A stretch of DNA of 64,000 bases from Hexactinellida sp. DTS-2022 (taxonomy: Eukaryota; Porifera; Hexactinellida). Position numbers and translations under genes: made by a program. This document shows, piece by piece, positions 37,896 to 47,627 of this stretch. The stretch is from the NCBI GenBank assembly GCA_028753945.1, contig JAPNXP010000009.1, positions 682,001-746,000 on the forward strand, in the 5' to 3' direction. The notes under the pieces were generated by a model that made no database searches, had not been told where the DNA came from, and saw only the letters and a program-made list of their open reading frames with translations. Within the stretch, counting starts at the first letter, position 1. Every line of letters begins with the position of its first letter.

Positions 37896-39392
37896 TTATA
37901 ACCCCAAAATCGGTTTAGTTATTTCACTGTCGAAATATACCTTGACTGTCAGCTTATCATTTTGAATCAATCCTGTACGTTTGAATTCTATTTCATACCG
38001 GAAGTAGTGTATGTATAGGAGCTTGTCTGTCTCGAGATCAGTGCTCTTGAACTCTCCCAGCATTGTAGTGTTAGTCCCAGTCTCTAGATTCTCATAGAAA
38101 TGATAAGTATACGAAATGTGACACCTGTCAACCAACTCTTCATAATCTCCGATTACTCTCGTCACATAATAACGCGGTTGGAACTTCCCATTTATTTGTG
38201 AGAACTTAGCGTGTAACCTCAATTTACAGAGCCCTCCCAGATAGAAGGTGGGTCCGGGTATGACGCGCTCTTTATCAGCCCACGCGTGAGTCCACTCCAC
38301 TCCCTCTAGAATGCTGCCTCTCTCCTTGAAGTACCGACTGATAGGAGGCAGTCTCTCATTCAGTCTCTGGAGTTGCTTCAACAAACGCATCTGCTCGAAT
38401 TGTTTCAATCTAGACTCAAGCTCACCAACTGAGGCTACCATTAAACCTAATTTAGTCTTAGTTTCAGTTCCAGATGCCTTGACACTCGTCTCCACCTCTA
38501 GGTCCTTCCTCCTCAATTCATTTCCTAACTTTATTATTTCCCTCTCCAGCCTCTCGCTATTCTCCACTTGGTACCAAACTAACACAGAAATCCCTGCAGT
38601 TAGTACTGTGAATAAGAACAGCAGAGTCCACACACTAATGGACTTATGCTTTCGTCTCACCAATGTCTGTTCCATGGCATGCATTCTATCTCGAAGCAAT
38701 ACATTCACTTCGGTCGCTTGTTTATCCCTACTCTGTTGTTGTTGTTGGAACTCAGCTAAGATTAGCTTGTGATGTACAATAGTATTTTCTGTAAGATGTC
38801 TCTCTAAGTGCTTTCTCAATACCCCCTCTGTATCACAGCCTACCTCCTTATATGGACATACTACCTCGCTCTCGGGGTGATGGGGACAAACTCTGGTATG
38901 TTTGTTCTCTTTGCCAGCCTGTATATTTTGTCCGCAGTATTCGCACGGCTTGACACGCGTCGGACAGGTGTTCCTCTGGTGTTCTGCTACCCCTCCCCTC
39001 TCCAATACAACCCCGCACCTCAGGTTACACTCCACCAACAACTTAAGACAAGTGTTCATGTGCTCCTTAACCGACCCCAGGTCTCCCGACCATTCGCACC
39101 CCTCTCTATACAGGGGACACCTGCACCTCAGTAGAGGCACATTGGCTTGCACGTTCCGATCGCTATCGCCCGATGAGTCCATGGTACAAGCCTGACAAAC
39201 AGTGCGTCCCTTGGACTGCATGGCCTCTCTGATTATCCCCTTACATTCCGGGCAGAATAAGAACTGTTGGAGTTTGTCTGTGACTTCTTCCCTGAGGAGG
39301 TCTTGCTTGTAGCCCCTATCCCTCCCATTAATCTCCACGTAGATTAGCGAGGGAATCGAATGAGGATTTCGTGCAGTGTTTTTCTCAGTCAT
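37896..39392 (-). CDS. TRAF-like zinc-finger protein with internal membrane helix
   Basis: Intronless, 498 residues. Order: a degenerate RING-like region (about 45-72; F-C-P-E-C, then V-C-Q-A-C), TRAF-type zinc fingers (about 90-215; C-x-W-x-G, H-x-x-x-C-x-x-x-x-V-x-C and similar), a Gln-rich coiled coil, a strongly hydrophobic segment at about 252-275, a second coiled coil and a beta-rich C-terminal domain (about 360-498) recalling MATH/TRAF-C. Ordinary TRAFs are soluble trimers recruited to receptors; I know of no standard TRAF with a membrane helix between fingers and C-terminal domain. If inserted once, the two halves lie on opposite sides of a membrane. The MATH call is by overall pattern, not by motif. 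Confidence 0.7.
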   Translation of the reverse strand: MTEKNTARNPHSIPSLIYVEINGRDRGYKQDLLREEVTDKLQQFLFCPECKGIIREAMQSKGRTVCQACTMDSSGDSDRNVQANVPLLRCRCPLYREGCEWSGDLGSVKEHMNTCLKLLVECNLRCGVVLERGGVAEHQRNTCPTRVKPCEYCGQNIQAGKENKHTRVCPHHPESEVVCPYKEVGCDTEGVLRKHLERHLTENTIVHHKLILAEFQQQQQSRDKQATEVNVLLRDRMHAMEQTLVRRKHKSISVWTLLFLFTVLTAGISVLVWYQVENSERLEREIIKLGNELRRKDLEVETSVKASGTETKTKLGLMVASVGELESRLKQFEQMRLLKQLQRLNERLPPISRYFKERGSILEGVEWTHAWADKERVIPGPTFYLGGLCKLRLHAKFSQINGKFQPRYYVTRVIGDYEELVDRCHISYTYHFYENLETGTNTTMLGEFKSTDLETDKLLYIHYFRYEIEFKRTGLIQNDKLTVKVYFDSEITKPILGL

Positions 39393-39582
39393 CTCATATC
39401 CGATAGAACTACTTTACCCAAATAATTATTGAATTTCTATGTTACAACCCCCGTTATCGTAAGTTATAATCACTAACATATAAAGTCATTAGCTACAAGA
39501 AAACAATATACGAGTATATAATTCAAGGGCTTACAGAAAGCATTCATTGCACTACGATAACTTCAGTCGTATAAAAACAATG

Positions 39583-40323
39583 TTAATAAACCTCGTCTCC
39601 GGCGGCTGGCGGGGGCGCGTAGCTCTTCTTCCTATTTTCTGTCCAACGCATGTAGTAGCTAGTGTCCTTCAGAATGAAATATATGTTGCACCCCAAAACA
39701 AACATCAGAAGAAAAGAGAACGTTAAACTGATGTCAGTTTGCGCAAAGGAAATAGAGTATGCCTCGTTAGCACAATAATTCTGGCTGTTCAAATAATTCA
39801 CAATCAAGCCCTTGAGTACATTGGACTGTATGGCCCATATTAGGAACGCTAGGATATATATGAAGATCCACACGCAAGTAACAAATAAATCGATAACAAC
39901 AAGCCAGTCGGGCAGAGAAGTGAGACCGGGGACAACGAACTTTTTGCTCAGAGACATGTATACAAGCACAGCTATAATGCAGTAGAACATTGTGAACACG
40001 CCCCAGCACACAAAGAACTCGGCGCCACTGCCGAGATAAAAGTTGGTTGTAATTACGGTGGAATCGTTGTACGGGTGGAATAGGAATTGGTTGAAAGGAT
40101 AGGGCGATATTACGTGATTGGTAACTGTTTCATTTTCTGAAGTCATATTATTAAAAACAACGCAGTGTTGGTAGGCAGCAGCTGTGAACCCAGCTGTCAA
40201 GGAAAAGGTTAGAATGGCGATAAAAAACTCTAAAACCTTGAGAAACCCCTTGGGCTGTAAAATAGCAAGCCAGTACAACTCAATCACACCTAGATCGATT
40301 GGTTCATTCCATTTCAGTTCCAT
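39583..40323 (-). CDS. Synaptophysin/synaptogyrin-family MARVEL protein
   Basis: Intronless, 246 residues with four membrane helices. The first helix is the most telling: L-Q-P-K-G-F-L-K-V-L-E-F-F-I-A-I-L-T-F-S matches the synaptophysin start (G-F-I-K-V-L-E-W). The first loop has S-P-Y-P-F-N and several N-glycosylation sites; helix 3 carries W-L-V-V-I-D-L-F-V-T. The cytosolic tail is short and ends with Pro-rich sequence and Tyr (E-V-Y), not the long Y-G-x repeats of neuronal synaptophysin, so synaptophysin-like (SYPL) is the better comparison. These proteins sit in small vesicles; presence does not imply synapses. Confidence 0.8.
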   Translation of the reverse strand: MELKWNEPIDLGVIELYWLAILQPKGFLKVLEFFIAILTFSLTAGFTAAAYQHCVVFNNMTSENETVTNHVISPYPFNQFLFHPYNDSTVITTNFYLGSGAEFFVCWGVFTMFYCIIAVLVYMSLSKKFVVPGLTSLPDWLVVIDLFVTCVWIFIYILAFLIWAIQSNVLKGLIVNYLNSQNYCANEAYSISFAQTDISLTFSFLLMFVLGCNIYFILKDTSYYMRWTENRKKSYAPPPAAGDEVY

Positions 40324-40627
40324 TGCTTGACTATATTCAAATATTATAAACAGAATTAGTGTATTTTACAAGTGAAGAACTAATAAGCTAGCTATAAATA
40401 TAAACTCTTACAAATTAGCAATACAGCATGGTCACAAGGTTAATTTATGCAATTTAAATTAAATTAAATATTAAATTAAATATTATATAATAACTCTTTA
40501 CTCATAGCTAGAAAACTTATAAATTACTAATCAGAAGAAATGCTATATTATATGAAAACATAAATAACAATAACAATATATATCAAATTTTCCATTTGAA
40601 ATAAAATAATCAAACCGAAGATAGATT
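40324..40627. other. AT-rich intergenic spacer
   Basis: About 300 bp between two minus-strand genes, with TTAAA-type short tandem repeats around 40450-40490. It should hold the promoter of the synaptophysin-like gene. I see no gene, RNA or element in it. Confidence 0.6.
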
Positions 40628-41437
40628 CTACTTTTCGCTTTTCTCTGGCTCCACACTCCCCGTCTTCGCAGCTGCAGGTTTGGCAGCAACCATAGTGTCA
40701 TGATGGAATGATGCATCTGCGAGGCTCTTAGGCTGCAAGACGTTAGGAGATATTCCGAGTACAAAAGCGTCGAACGCTTCCTTCATTTGGAAAGCGCATC
40801 TGAAGGCCGGCATCCTCCCCACAGCCGTCCCCAGGCCCGGGCAGAGGATCCGCCTTATGGGTCCCAGGCCCAGCTTGTCGCCCCGCGCCAGGAGCTTGCG
40901 GTTGTACTTCCTAGCAGCCAGAATGACACCTCGGAAGGCCAAGTATGCGTTGCACGTGTCAGACACGTCTAACGGCACGCGCATTGTTGGAGCTGAAATG
41001 AGGTATTTGATTGGGATACCTTCGTTCTTGGCTTTATCTAATTGGAGTTTTGAGAACTCCTGGTCCGGGGGGTATGCCGGGATAATAGCACACTTCCCCA
41101 CTAAGCACTCTCCGTCGAGTTTAGCTCTCAACACCTCCTGCAAGCGGGTCTGCATCTGCCAACCGAAATGCAGACTGTACGCCATGTCTATCCCGCCGTC
41201 CATGAACCCGAAGCTGTTGGCTGGCGACACGATCGCATCAGCCCGCTCTGCGCCCTTAAATATATCTCCCTTGCTAATGTGGAATGATTCCTTGTAGCAC
41301 TCAGCCTTGAATGCATCCTGCCAAGCGCTCACCATATCGCTACTAATGTCCCTTAGGACAAACACGAACTCCGGTTCTGCTCTGTCCACCGGCGGCGCCT
41401 CGGGGCTGGCTGCTGTGTTGCTTTCCTTCTCTGCCAT
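40628..41437 (-). CDS. Macro-domain (ADP-ribose-binding) protein
   Basis: Intronless, 269 residues. A single macro domain spans about 45-235: the ADP-ribose-binding signature is I-V-S-P-A-N-S-F-G-F-M-D-G-G, and the second loop P-G-L-G-T-A-V-G-R-M lies near 205-215. The N terminus is Ser/Ala/Glu-rich; the C terminus is Lys/Ala-rich and low in complexity. Macro domains bind or hydrolyse ADP-ribose on proteins or O-acetyl-ADP-ribose. The long insert between the two loops and the overall layout recall stand-alone macro proteins of microbes and early animals rather than vertebrate MacroD or PARP proteins; catalysis cannot be decided by reading. Confidence 0.8.
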   Translation of the reverse strand: MAEKESNTAASPEAPPVDRAEPEFVFVLRDISSDMVSAWQDAFKAECYKESFHISKGDIFKGAERADAIVSPANSFGFMDGGIDMAYSLHFGWQMQTRLQEVLRAKLDGECLVGKCAIIPAYPPDQEFSKLQLDKAKNEGIPIKYLISAPTMRVPLDVSDTCNAYLAFRGVILAARKYNRKLLARGDKLGLGPIRRILCPGLGTAVGRMPAFRCAFQMKEAFDAFVLGISPNVLQPKSLADASFHHDTMVAAKPAAAKTGSVEPEKSEK

Positions 41438-41567
41438 CGGAACTAATAGCCGAACAATTCTATTGAAATTAGAGAGTTATACAAAGCATATCACACATTA
41501 GAAAATTTAATACTCTAACAATATATGAATCCAATCCGAATAAATAGTATAATACTAGCGACAGCAT

Positions 41568-43001
41568 TCAGGCAGTGAACTCCAGCTTATCAGCGGTGCT
41601 TTTGAAGAACGGCGTATGGCTGAAGTCCCTGAGAACTATCCTATTTCCCTGGGGGTCCGAGAGGGATATGCAGCCCGGCTGCTCGCACTCAGTGAAACGC
41701 CGGTTCAGCTTAACCATGAGAGAAGCCAGGTTGTGAGTGTGCACGTATAGAGATAGGCTATTCTGGGGCACGGTAGTCTTGTCTGGCACATGTAGCAGCA
41801 CCAGTTCTCTGTCACTGTAGCAATCTGACAGCAGAGGGTATATAGCCTTGTTGCTGTCAGCCGGCCTGGCCCTATCGTCCGAGAGGAGGGTGTCGTAGAA
41901 AACTCGCATTTCGGACATGGCCGCTGCGTCCCCGGATACAAACAGGTAGACAGCCAGAGAAGGACTGCGACTCGATCCGAACATGCCTGCCTCTTTTCCG
42001 GTCTCACAGAAAATGTACGGCAACTGATCTCCATAGACACTGTTGGCATAGCAGAAGAGAGACTTGTTGTTGGGAAACACACAGAGTGGACTCCAGGACT
42101 TCTCATTCAACTGCTTTATAGTTTCGGGAAATATAACTTTGTTGAACTGCAAGCAGAGAGCGAAAGCTGGCAAGTGTGTAGCTGGGGGTACGGGGGAGCT
42201 GTTCGGAATGAAGTCTTCTTTGTGAGTCGAGCTGGGGTTTATGTAGAACTCAGAGAGAGGCAGCGTCGCGAAGAGAGGCAGCGTCGCGAAGAGAGGCTGG
42301 AGAGCTTCGATAACCAAATTAAACGATTTGGGAGCAATCGACAGCTCGAGGCAGCACTTCAGCTTAGAGTATATGGGGCGAGCAGGCTGCAGGGATATCG
42401 GGATACGGTCGCTATTCTTAGTCTTCTTGCTAATGAACTTTGAGATCTGAGTCATGAGGTTGGTGCACATGGTGTTGAATGAAGCCTGGTCCTTAAAGCT
42501 GTAGAGTACGTGTAGGTACTCGGATGTGTGACCGGAATAGCAGCCTGTCTCTATCTTCTTCTTAACGCCGATAACGTCCAGCTTGGAGCGTACATCCTTC
42601 TGCTGCAGAATGCGTCGACAGGTGAGGAGTCCGTAGTAGCTGTTGGAGAGCGTGAGGCGTCTGGTGTCGGTGAGCACAAGGACAGGGTCCCTGTGTGAGT
42701 AGCTCTGCACTCCGTACTGACTGATGGTCTGAGACAGCTGTTTGCGCTTGGTAGTGAGGGGAGTTATGCAGTCAGCTGACACGGCCTCCTCGTCGTCGCT
42801 CTGATCCGAGTTGGAGAGCACTTCCGGCTCCGGGTTAAAGGGGTGCGAGAAATCCTTGTTCTGCAGCAGCTCTATGAAATCATCGGAGTTTGCTGATATA
42901 TCATATTGCATGGAGTCTTGAGAGACTAAATTGATTGGCGAGTAGTTAGAGTCTGGAGCATAGTCATCCGGTAGAAGCAAGTCTTTCTCTGAAGAAGCCA
43001 T
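41568..43001 (-). CDS. Uncharacterised protein, tentative FAM124-like
   Basis: Intronless, 477 residues. I do not recognise it securely. Residues 1-90 are acidic and disordered. Later parts alternate strands and helices; L-A-V-Y-L-F-V-S (about 345) and a C-terminal I-S-L-S-D-P-Q-G-N-R-I-V-L-R-D resemble glyoxalase/VOC-fold strands, which is why FAM124 comes to mind. There is a small in-frame duplication (P-L-F-A-T-L twice, 18-nt tandem repeat near 42265-42300), likely a recent slippage. Clear ATG, good codon use and compact flanks support it as a gene. Function unknown. Confidence 0.55.
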   Translation of the reverse strand: MASSEKDLLLPDDYAPDSNYSPINLVSQDSMQYDISANSDDFIELLQNKDFSHPFNPEPEVLSNSDQSDDEEAVSADCITPLTTKRKQLSQTISQYGVQSYSHRDPVLVLTDTRRLTLSNSYYGLLTCRRILQQKDVRSKLDVIGVKKKIETGCYSGHTSEYLHVLYSFKDQASFNTMCTNLMTQISKFISKKTKNSDRIPISLQPARPIYSKLKCCLELSIAPKSFNLVIEALQPLFATLPLFATLPLSEFYINPSSTHKEDFIPNSSPVPPATHLPAFALCLQFNKVIFPETIKQLNEKSWSPLCVFPNNKSLFCYANSVYGDQLPYIFCETGKEAGMFGSSRSPSLAVYLFVSGDAAAMSEMRVFYDTLLSDDRARPADSNKAIYPLLSDCYSDRELVLLHVPDKTTVPQNSLSLYVHTHNLASLMVKLNRRFTECEQPGCISLSDPQGNRIVLRDFSHTPFFKSTADKLEFTA

Positions 43002-43024
43002 TCTACTATTCTATAAATTCAATA

Positions 43025-43172
43025 CAGTAGAACCTGTCTAATCTTACACCAGTTGGGATAGGGAAAATGTCGGATTATGCAGGCTCTAATCCGACGCTCA
43101 TTGGGGTAAGAAAACGTGTCGGTTTGCTGAATTCCGGATTATACTATAAGGTCGGATATGCAGTTTCTACTG
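43025..43172. mobile_element. Pogo/Tigger-like MITE, CTAATCCGAC subfamily
   Basis: A 148-bp element with ends CAGTAGAACCTGTCTAATC and (inverted) ...CAGTTTCTACTG, flanked by TA. CGGATTA or TAATCCG motifs occur several times inside. It begins 24 bp upstream of the start codon of the gene at 41568-43001, so it sits in the presumed promoter. Confidence 0.75.
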
Positions 43173-43316
43173 TACAAGCGGAGAGTGCTTGTCAGATCAT
43201 TTAATTGTCTAAAAATAGACATGAAACTCTTTTGAATTGTAACGTATGAGAATTAATGCTAAATCAGACTATTAATACACGTATAACCAATGCTTTAACT
43301 CTACCGGTTCCTGTCG

Positions 43317-46300
43317 CTACATGCCGTTATACGCGGGGCCCCCTCCCCCCTCTGGCACGACCCAGTTTATATTCTGACTGGGGTCCTTAATATCGCAGGT
43401 CTTGCAGTGAATACAGTTCTGTGCGTTTATCTGCAGCCTCTCTCCCTCTCCGTCCTCTCGCGGCACAAACTCGTAGACGCCGGCCGGACAGTACCTCTGC
43501 TCGGGGCCCCCGTACAGGGCCAGGTTAGTCTCAACCGGGACCGAGTCGTCCTGTAGGGTGAGGTGCGCGGGCTGGTCGCTAGCGTGGTTTGTTCCCGTAA
43601 GCGCAACAGACGAGAGCAAATCGAAAGTAATCTTACCGTCTGGCTTGGGATAGTCTAGACGAGAAATTGTAAAGTCATAAACAGTAATAAATCAGTGACA
43701 ATTGGCTTTTACTTTTACTAATACTATTCAAAGAATGCAAGGTCAGTCTAACAATGACATCGTATCACGTTGCAGTACACTATAATCTCGTTATGCTGCA
43801 AATCTATAAGTAACCACGAAAGCATACTTCATTGTACTATTCCTCTCGCAACATGACTCAGACGGATTTTGAACATAGAAATGACGACAACAACAACAAC
43901 AACAACGAGAAGAGATGGGGGTGGGGAGTGCTATTCTACGGACTGTGCACAAGCTACTATCTAGGCGTATACATGTACCACATACAGATAATGGACGCAA
44001 TTCATTCTCTCCCGAATTCCACTCAGGTTCTAACTGAGACCGGACTGGGCACATACGCTGGCACCGCTAAGTTCCTAACAGTGATTAATCTGTCGACACA
44101 AACAGTGTATTTCTTCCTATCTTTCCTAGCTCACACCTCACAGTACATGCCTCTCAGACAGTTATGCGAATTCCTATTTGCCTCTGTCGTGTTCCCGCTT
44201 GGCTCGTTTATACCGACGGTATTCTGGTCCATATACGCTATCGACAGGGAGCTCATATACCCAGAGATAATGGACAGTTGTATACCCGCTCTAATGAACC
44301 ACATCGCCCACACATTCATATTCCTATTTATAGCTCTGGACATGGCAGTGGTGCCTCACTTCAGGGCACTGGGCCTGTTGGCAGAGACGCTAGTGGCCGT
44401 GGTAACTGTAGCAGGGTACACCGGTCTGATTCTCTGGATCAGATTCCACGCGGGGTTCTGGGTATACCCCATTATGAATCATTTCACGCACGGCGAACTA
44501 GCTCTGTTCCTGCTATTCAACTTCTGCTGCCTCTACGGGATACAGAGGGGCGGGGTGGCTATAAGCAGGCGGATGTGGACAGAGGGGAAGGACAAGGAGG
44601 AATAGATTAACAGCTGTTAGCTCTGCTCACATACACACTGTCATATACTACACTGTTTCTCAACTCATATACGTACATTGTTTTAGCTCATGTTATTTTA
44701 ATAATTAAAGTGTGGATATTATAAAGTTAAGTTTAGTTATAAAGTAACAGTGGTCCCCAATATGGGGTCCACAAGATGTATTACGGTCAATGGGAGGGGG
44801 TCCACAGAATGTCAAATATTTACTATAGGGACTACACGGTTGAAAAGGTTGGGAATCGCTGCTCTATAATACGCACTAACCTATCGGTTGGCATTGAGAC
44901 ATTGGCTTCAGACTGTTGGAATCCGATCCGTGGTGTTTCAGCGTCCATGGCTCCCTCCCTCCGAGCAGGGAGGATATCCCCGTGTACAGGATGCCCCCGT
45001 ATATCCCCAGAGGGGTGGAGAAGGAGGGACGCACGTTTCTAGCCGCGAACAGCTCCTCCCACACCCAGCTGCTCCGGACTCTCCCTTCGTAATCCTCCAG
45101 CAGCAGACCCGAGTCAGCTGACTGCCTACTCGAGATAGCTTTATACGCGCTCTCAGCAGCCAGCATGCCTGTCTTCATAGCAGTGTGCGTGCCCTTAACC
45201 TTAGGGACGTTCATGAACCCAGGGCTGCACCCAATCAGGGCCCCGCCGGGGAAAGCCAGCTTCGGAAGAGACTGGACGCCGCCTTCGTTGAGGGCCCTGG
45301 CCCCGTACGAGATACGCTCCCCTCCCTCCAACACGCGCCTCACGTAGGGATGCAGTTTGAATCTAAAGATTAGATCCTATGAAATTGATATGAGCAGAGC
45401 AGTAGTTGTAAGTATCACGTAACAAATCAGAGGCCTATTAACAGGTGTAAGCCACTAACTACTTAGTACCTTTGGAACTCCTGGAAGGGACTGAGATACG
45501 GGTTGGAGTAGTCTAGTCCGATTACAAACCCCACTGCCACTGAGTGCGCCTCGGTGTTCGCGTCTACGCCCAGGTGGTACATGAAGGAGCCCCCGTAGGT
45601 AGAACTGTCCAGAGGCCATCCGACCGTGTGTTCCACCCTCCCGGGCTTGTGCTGCTCCGGCTTAACGCGCCAGAGCTCTTTGAGTCCGATCCCGTACGTC
45701 TGCGGCTGGCAGCCCGATCTGAGGTCGAACTTGCTGAACAGCTGTTTCGCGAGGTGTCCGTGGCACCCCTCTGCGAACAGTGTCACCTTAGCATTCAGCT
45801 CCATCCCTCTCTCGAAGTTATCCTTCGGAGACCCGTCTCTGTGTATCCCCACGTCAGCAGTGGCCACGCCCCTGAGAGTCCCGTCCGTGTGCAGCAGCAG
45901 CTCGCTGGCCGCTATCCCCGAGTATATCTCCACCCCCGCCTCCTCCGCCCGGGTCCCCAGCCAGCGCACCAAGTGGCCCAGGCGCAGCACCTGGTTCCCG
46001 TGGTTGTTCATGGGCAGGAACCTAGAGACAGCAGTGTGAGATAGGAATGAGGAGTATCAAGGATTTATCCAGAAAATTAGAATCTTCTCCTATACCGCAA
46101 CATAATTTGTGATTTAGACATATGAAAATTGCATCAGACCAAGATTAGGAGCGTATTTACAAATGGCTGTATAATACACTGGTGAGTACACATAGCGTAA
46201 CTCACGGTAGAATGGGGACGGGTATCCTGGCGGCTCTCGTTAGGATAGAGAATCTGTCCTCTGTCACCGGGGTGCCGAGAGGAACCTCCTTCAGATCTGG

Positions 46301-46672
46301 GAACAGTTCGAACAGCGCCCGTGGCTCCAGACAGGCGCCGGACAGGATGTGGTTCCCCAGTTCCGCGGCTTTCTCCACCACACAGACCCTAAGCTCCGTC
46401 CCCTCTCTCTCCGCCAGCTGCCGCAGTCGTATAGCGGCACTCAGCCCAGCTGGCCCCCCGCCCACGATGACGACATCGAACTCATCCGAGGCCCTCTCCA
46501 TGTCCACCCCCTCCCATCTGGGGTCCCCTGTCCTGGGGCGTACCGTGTAGTGTGTGGTTATCCTGGGGTGGGGCCGGGCGGATAAGGGGGCGGTACAGAC
46601 GGACAGAGGGAGGAGGGACCGTCGTAAAGCGCAGCGAATGAGACCAGCGCCTAATCTGGGTGGACACAGCAT
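43317..46672 (-). CDS. ETFDH: ETF-ubiquinone oxidoreductase
   Basis: Four exons: 46206-46672, 45470-46021, 44881-45362, 43317-43654; phases match, about 612 residues (human 617). Exon 1 has a mitochondrial presequence and the FAD-binding G-G-G-P-A-G-L-S-A. Exon 2 has L-P-M-N-N-H-G-N and [11 protein letters not shown]. Exon 3 has [10 protein letters not shown] and [11 protein letters not shown]. Exon 4 carries the 4Fe-4S ligands in C-P-A-G-V-Y-E-F and [12 protein letters not shown] and ends G-G-G-P-A-Y-N-G-M exactly like the human enzyme. It passes electrons from fatty-acid and amino-acid dehydrogenases via ETF to ubiquinone. The 1.2-kb intron 3 (43655-44880) contains an AIG1-family gene and a hAT-like element. 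Confidence 0.95.
43853..44605 (+). CDS. AIG1/ADTRP-family membrane FAHFA hydrolase
   Basis: Intronless, 250 residues from the ATG at 43853; the frame opens seven codons earlier with TTG. Six hydrophobic segments. The family's atypical catalytic pair can be placed: Thr in [11 protein letters not shown] and His in [12 protein letters not shown]1 and ADTRP are threonine hydrolases that cleave fatty-acid esters of hydroxy fatty acids. The N terminus carries a run of six Asn from a short AAC repeat. The gene is nested in ETFDH intron 3 on the opposite strand. The exact catalytic residues are assigned by family knowledge and position. Confidence 0.82.
   Translation: MTQTDFEHRNDDNNNNNNEKRWGWGVLFYGLCTSYYLGVYMYHIQIMDAIHSLPNSTQVLTETGLGTYAGTAKFLTVINLSTQTVYFFLSFLAHTSQYMPLRQLCEFLFASVVFPLGSFIPTVFWSIYAIDRELIYPEIMDSCIPALMNHIAHTFIFLFIALDMAVVPHFRALGLLAETLVAVVTVAGYTGLILWIRFHAGFWVYPIMNHFTHGELALFLLFNFCCLYGIQRGGVAISRRMWTEGKDKEE
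44748..44861. mobile_element. hAT-like MITE in ETFDH intron 3
   Basis: A 114-bp element starting CAGTGGTCCCCAA and ending TTGGGAATCGCTG, imperfect inverted repeats of the form known from hAT transposons. No clean 8-bp target duplication is visible, so it is probably old. It ends about 20 bp from the donor of ETFDH exon 3. Confidence 0.7.
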
Positions 46673-46842
46673 TAACTGGTGTCAGAGATTACACAACCAA
46701 TTTAATAGCACCGAGTAGCATAATGATTCATATCTATTGCTAGTGCAGTGTTGTACGTACTGTATAACTGTGCTCGTAACTGTATATCTATAATTATAGC
46801 TAAATAACTAATTCACACTAGAACCTATTAGCTGGAGGCAGG

Positions 46843-47451
46843 CTATATAATCCCTATCTTATTGGCAATGTCAAGTCCGTCCTCTGCTTGATTCAGCTTA
46901 ACATAGGCCTTCTTGGTACCGTCAGGACGAATCAGTGTATTCACATTGATAGGATTTATTTTGTAGAGTTTCTTTACTGCCGCTTTTATGCTAGGCTTGT
47001 TAGCTCTGGGGTCCACAATGAAAACTAAGGTGTTGTTGTCCTCAATCTTCTTCATGGCCGTCTCAGTGGTGAGAGGGTACTTTATAATAGCGTAGTGGTC
47101 GAACTTGAGTTCCCGCAGGCCCTGACTGCTCATGCGCGGGTACTTGGGCCGCCTGGGCATCTTCTGGGTCTTGGGACGGTAGAACTTTACCGAGGTTCGT
47201 ATTTTCCGTTTCTTGACACCATGTACGCCTTTGTTCACAGCTTTCTTAGCTGTGAGAGCCGACTTCAACTGTTTGCTTTTGGAGAGTCCCTTCTTGTAGG
47301 CCTCCTTCTTAATCTTACTGGAATCAGCTGTGGGCTTCTCGGCAGGTTTTTTAGCTTTTGTTGCTGCTTTCTTTGGTTGCGGTTCTTGCGGCTTTTTAGG
47401 AGCTGCCGACTTTGACTTGACAGCGCCTTTTGGAGGTGGTTTGGGAGGCAT
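46843..47451 (-). CDS. RPL23A: Ribosomal protein L23a (uL23)
   Basis: Intronless, 202 residues (human 156). The conserved core from about residue 85 is intact: [45 protein letters not shown] and the end [10 protein letters not shown]. The extra length is a longer Lys/Pro/Ala-rich N terminus (about 80 residues). uL23 lies at the exit tunnel, where signal recognition particle and chaperones dock. Confidence 0.95.
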   Translation of the reverse strand: MPPKPPPKGAVKSKSAAPKKPQEPQPKKAATKAKKPAEKPTADSSKIKKEAYKKGLSKSKQLKSALTAKKAVNKGVHGVKKRKIRTSVKFYRPKTQKMPRRPKYPRMSSQGLRELKFDHYAIIKYPLTTETAMKKIEDNNTLVFIVDPRANKPSIKAAVKKLYKINPINVNTLIRPDGTKKAYVKLNQAEDGLDIANKIGII

Positions 47452-47627
47452 TCTTACCTATTCAACTAAAGCAATTATTGATTAAAGTTCTACCATTAAT
47501 AAGAAGAGATTCAGTAATATAGAAAGCGACTGAGTATTATTAATGCTGTGTGTGTAGATACATTAAATAATACAATCTAATCGTAATACGCAAATTAATA
47601 ATCAATTGGACTCATTACATTGCTACG

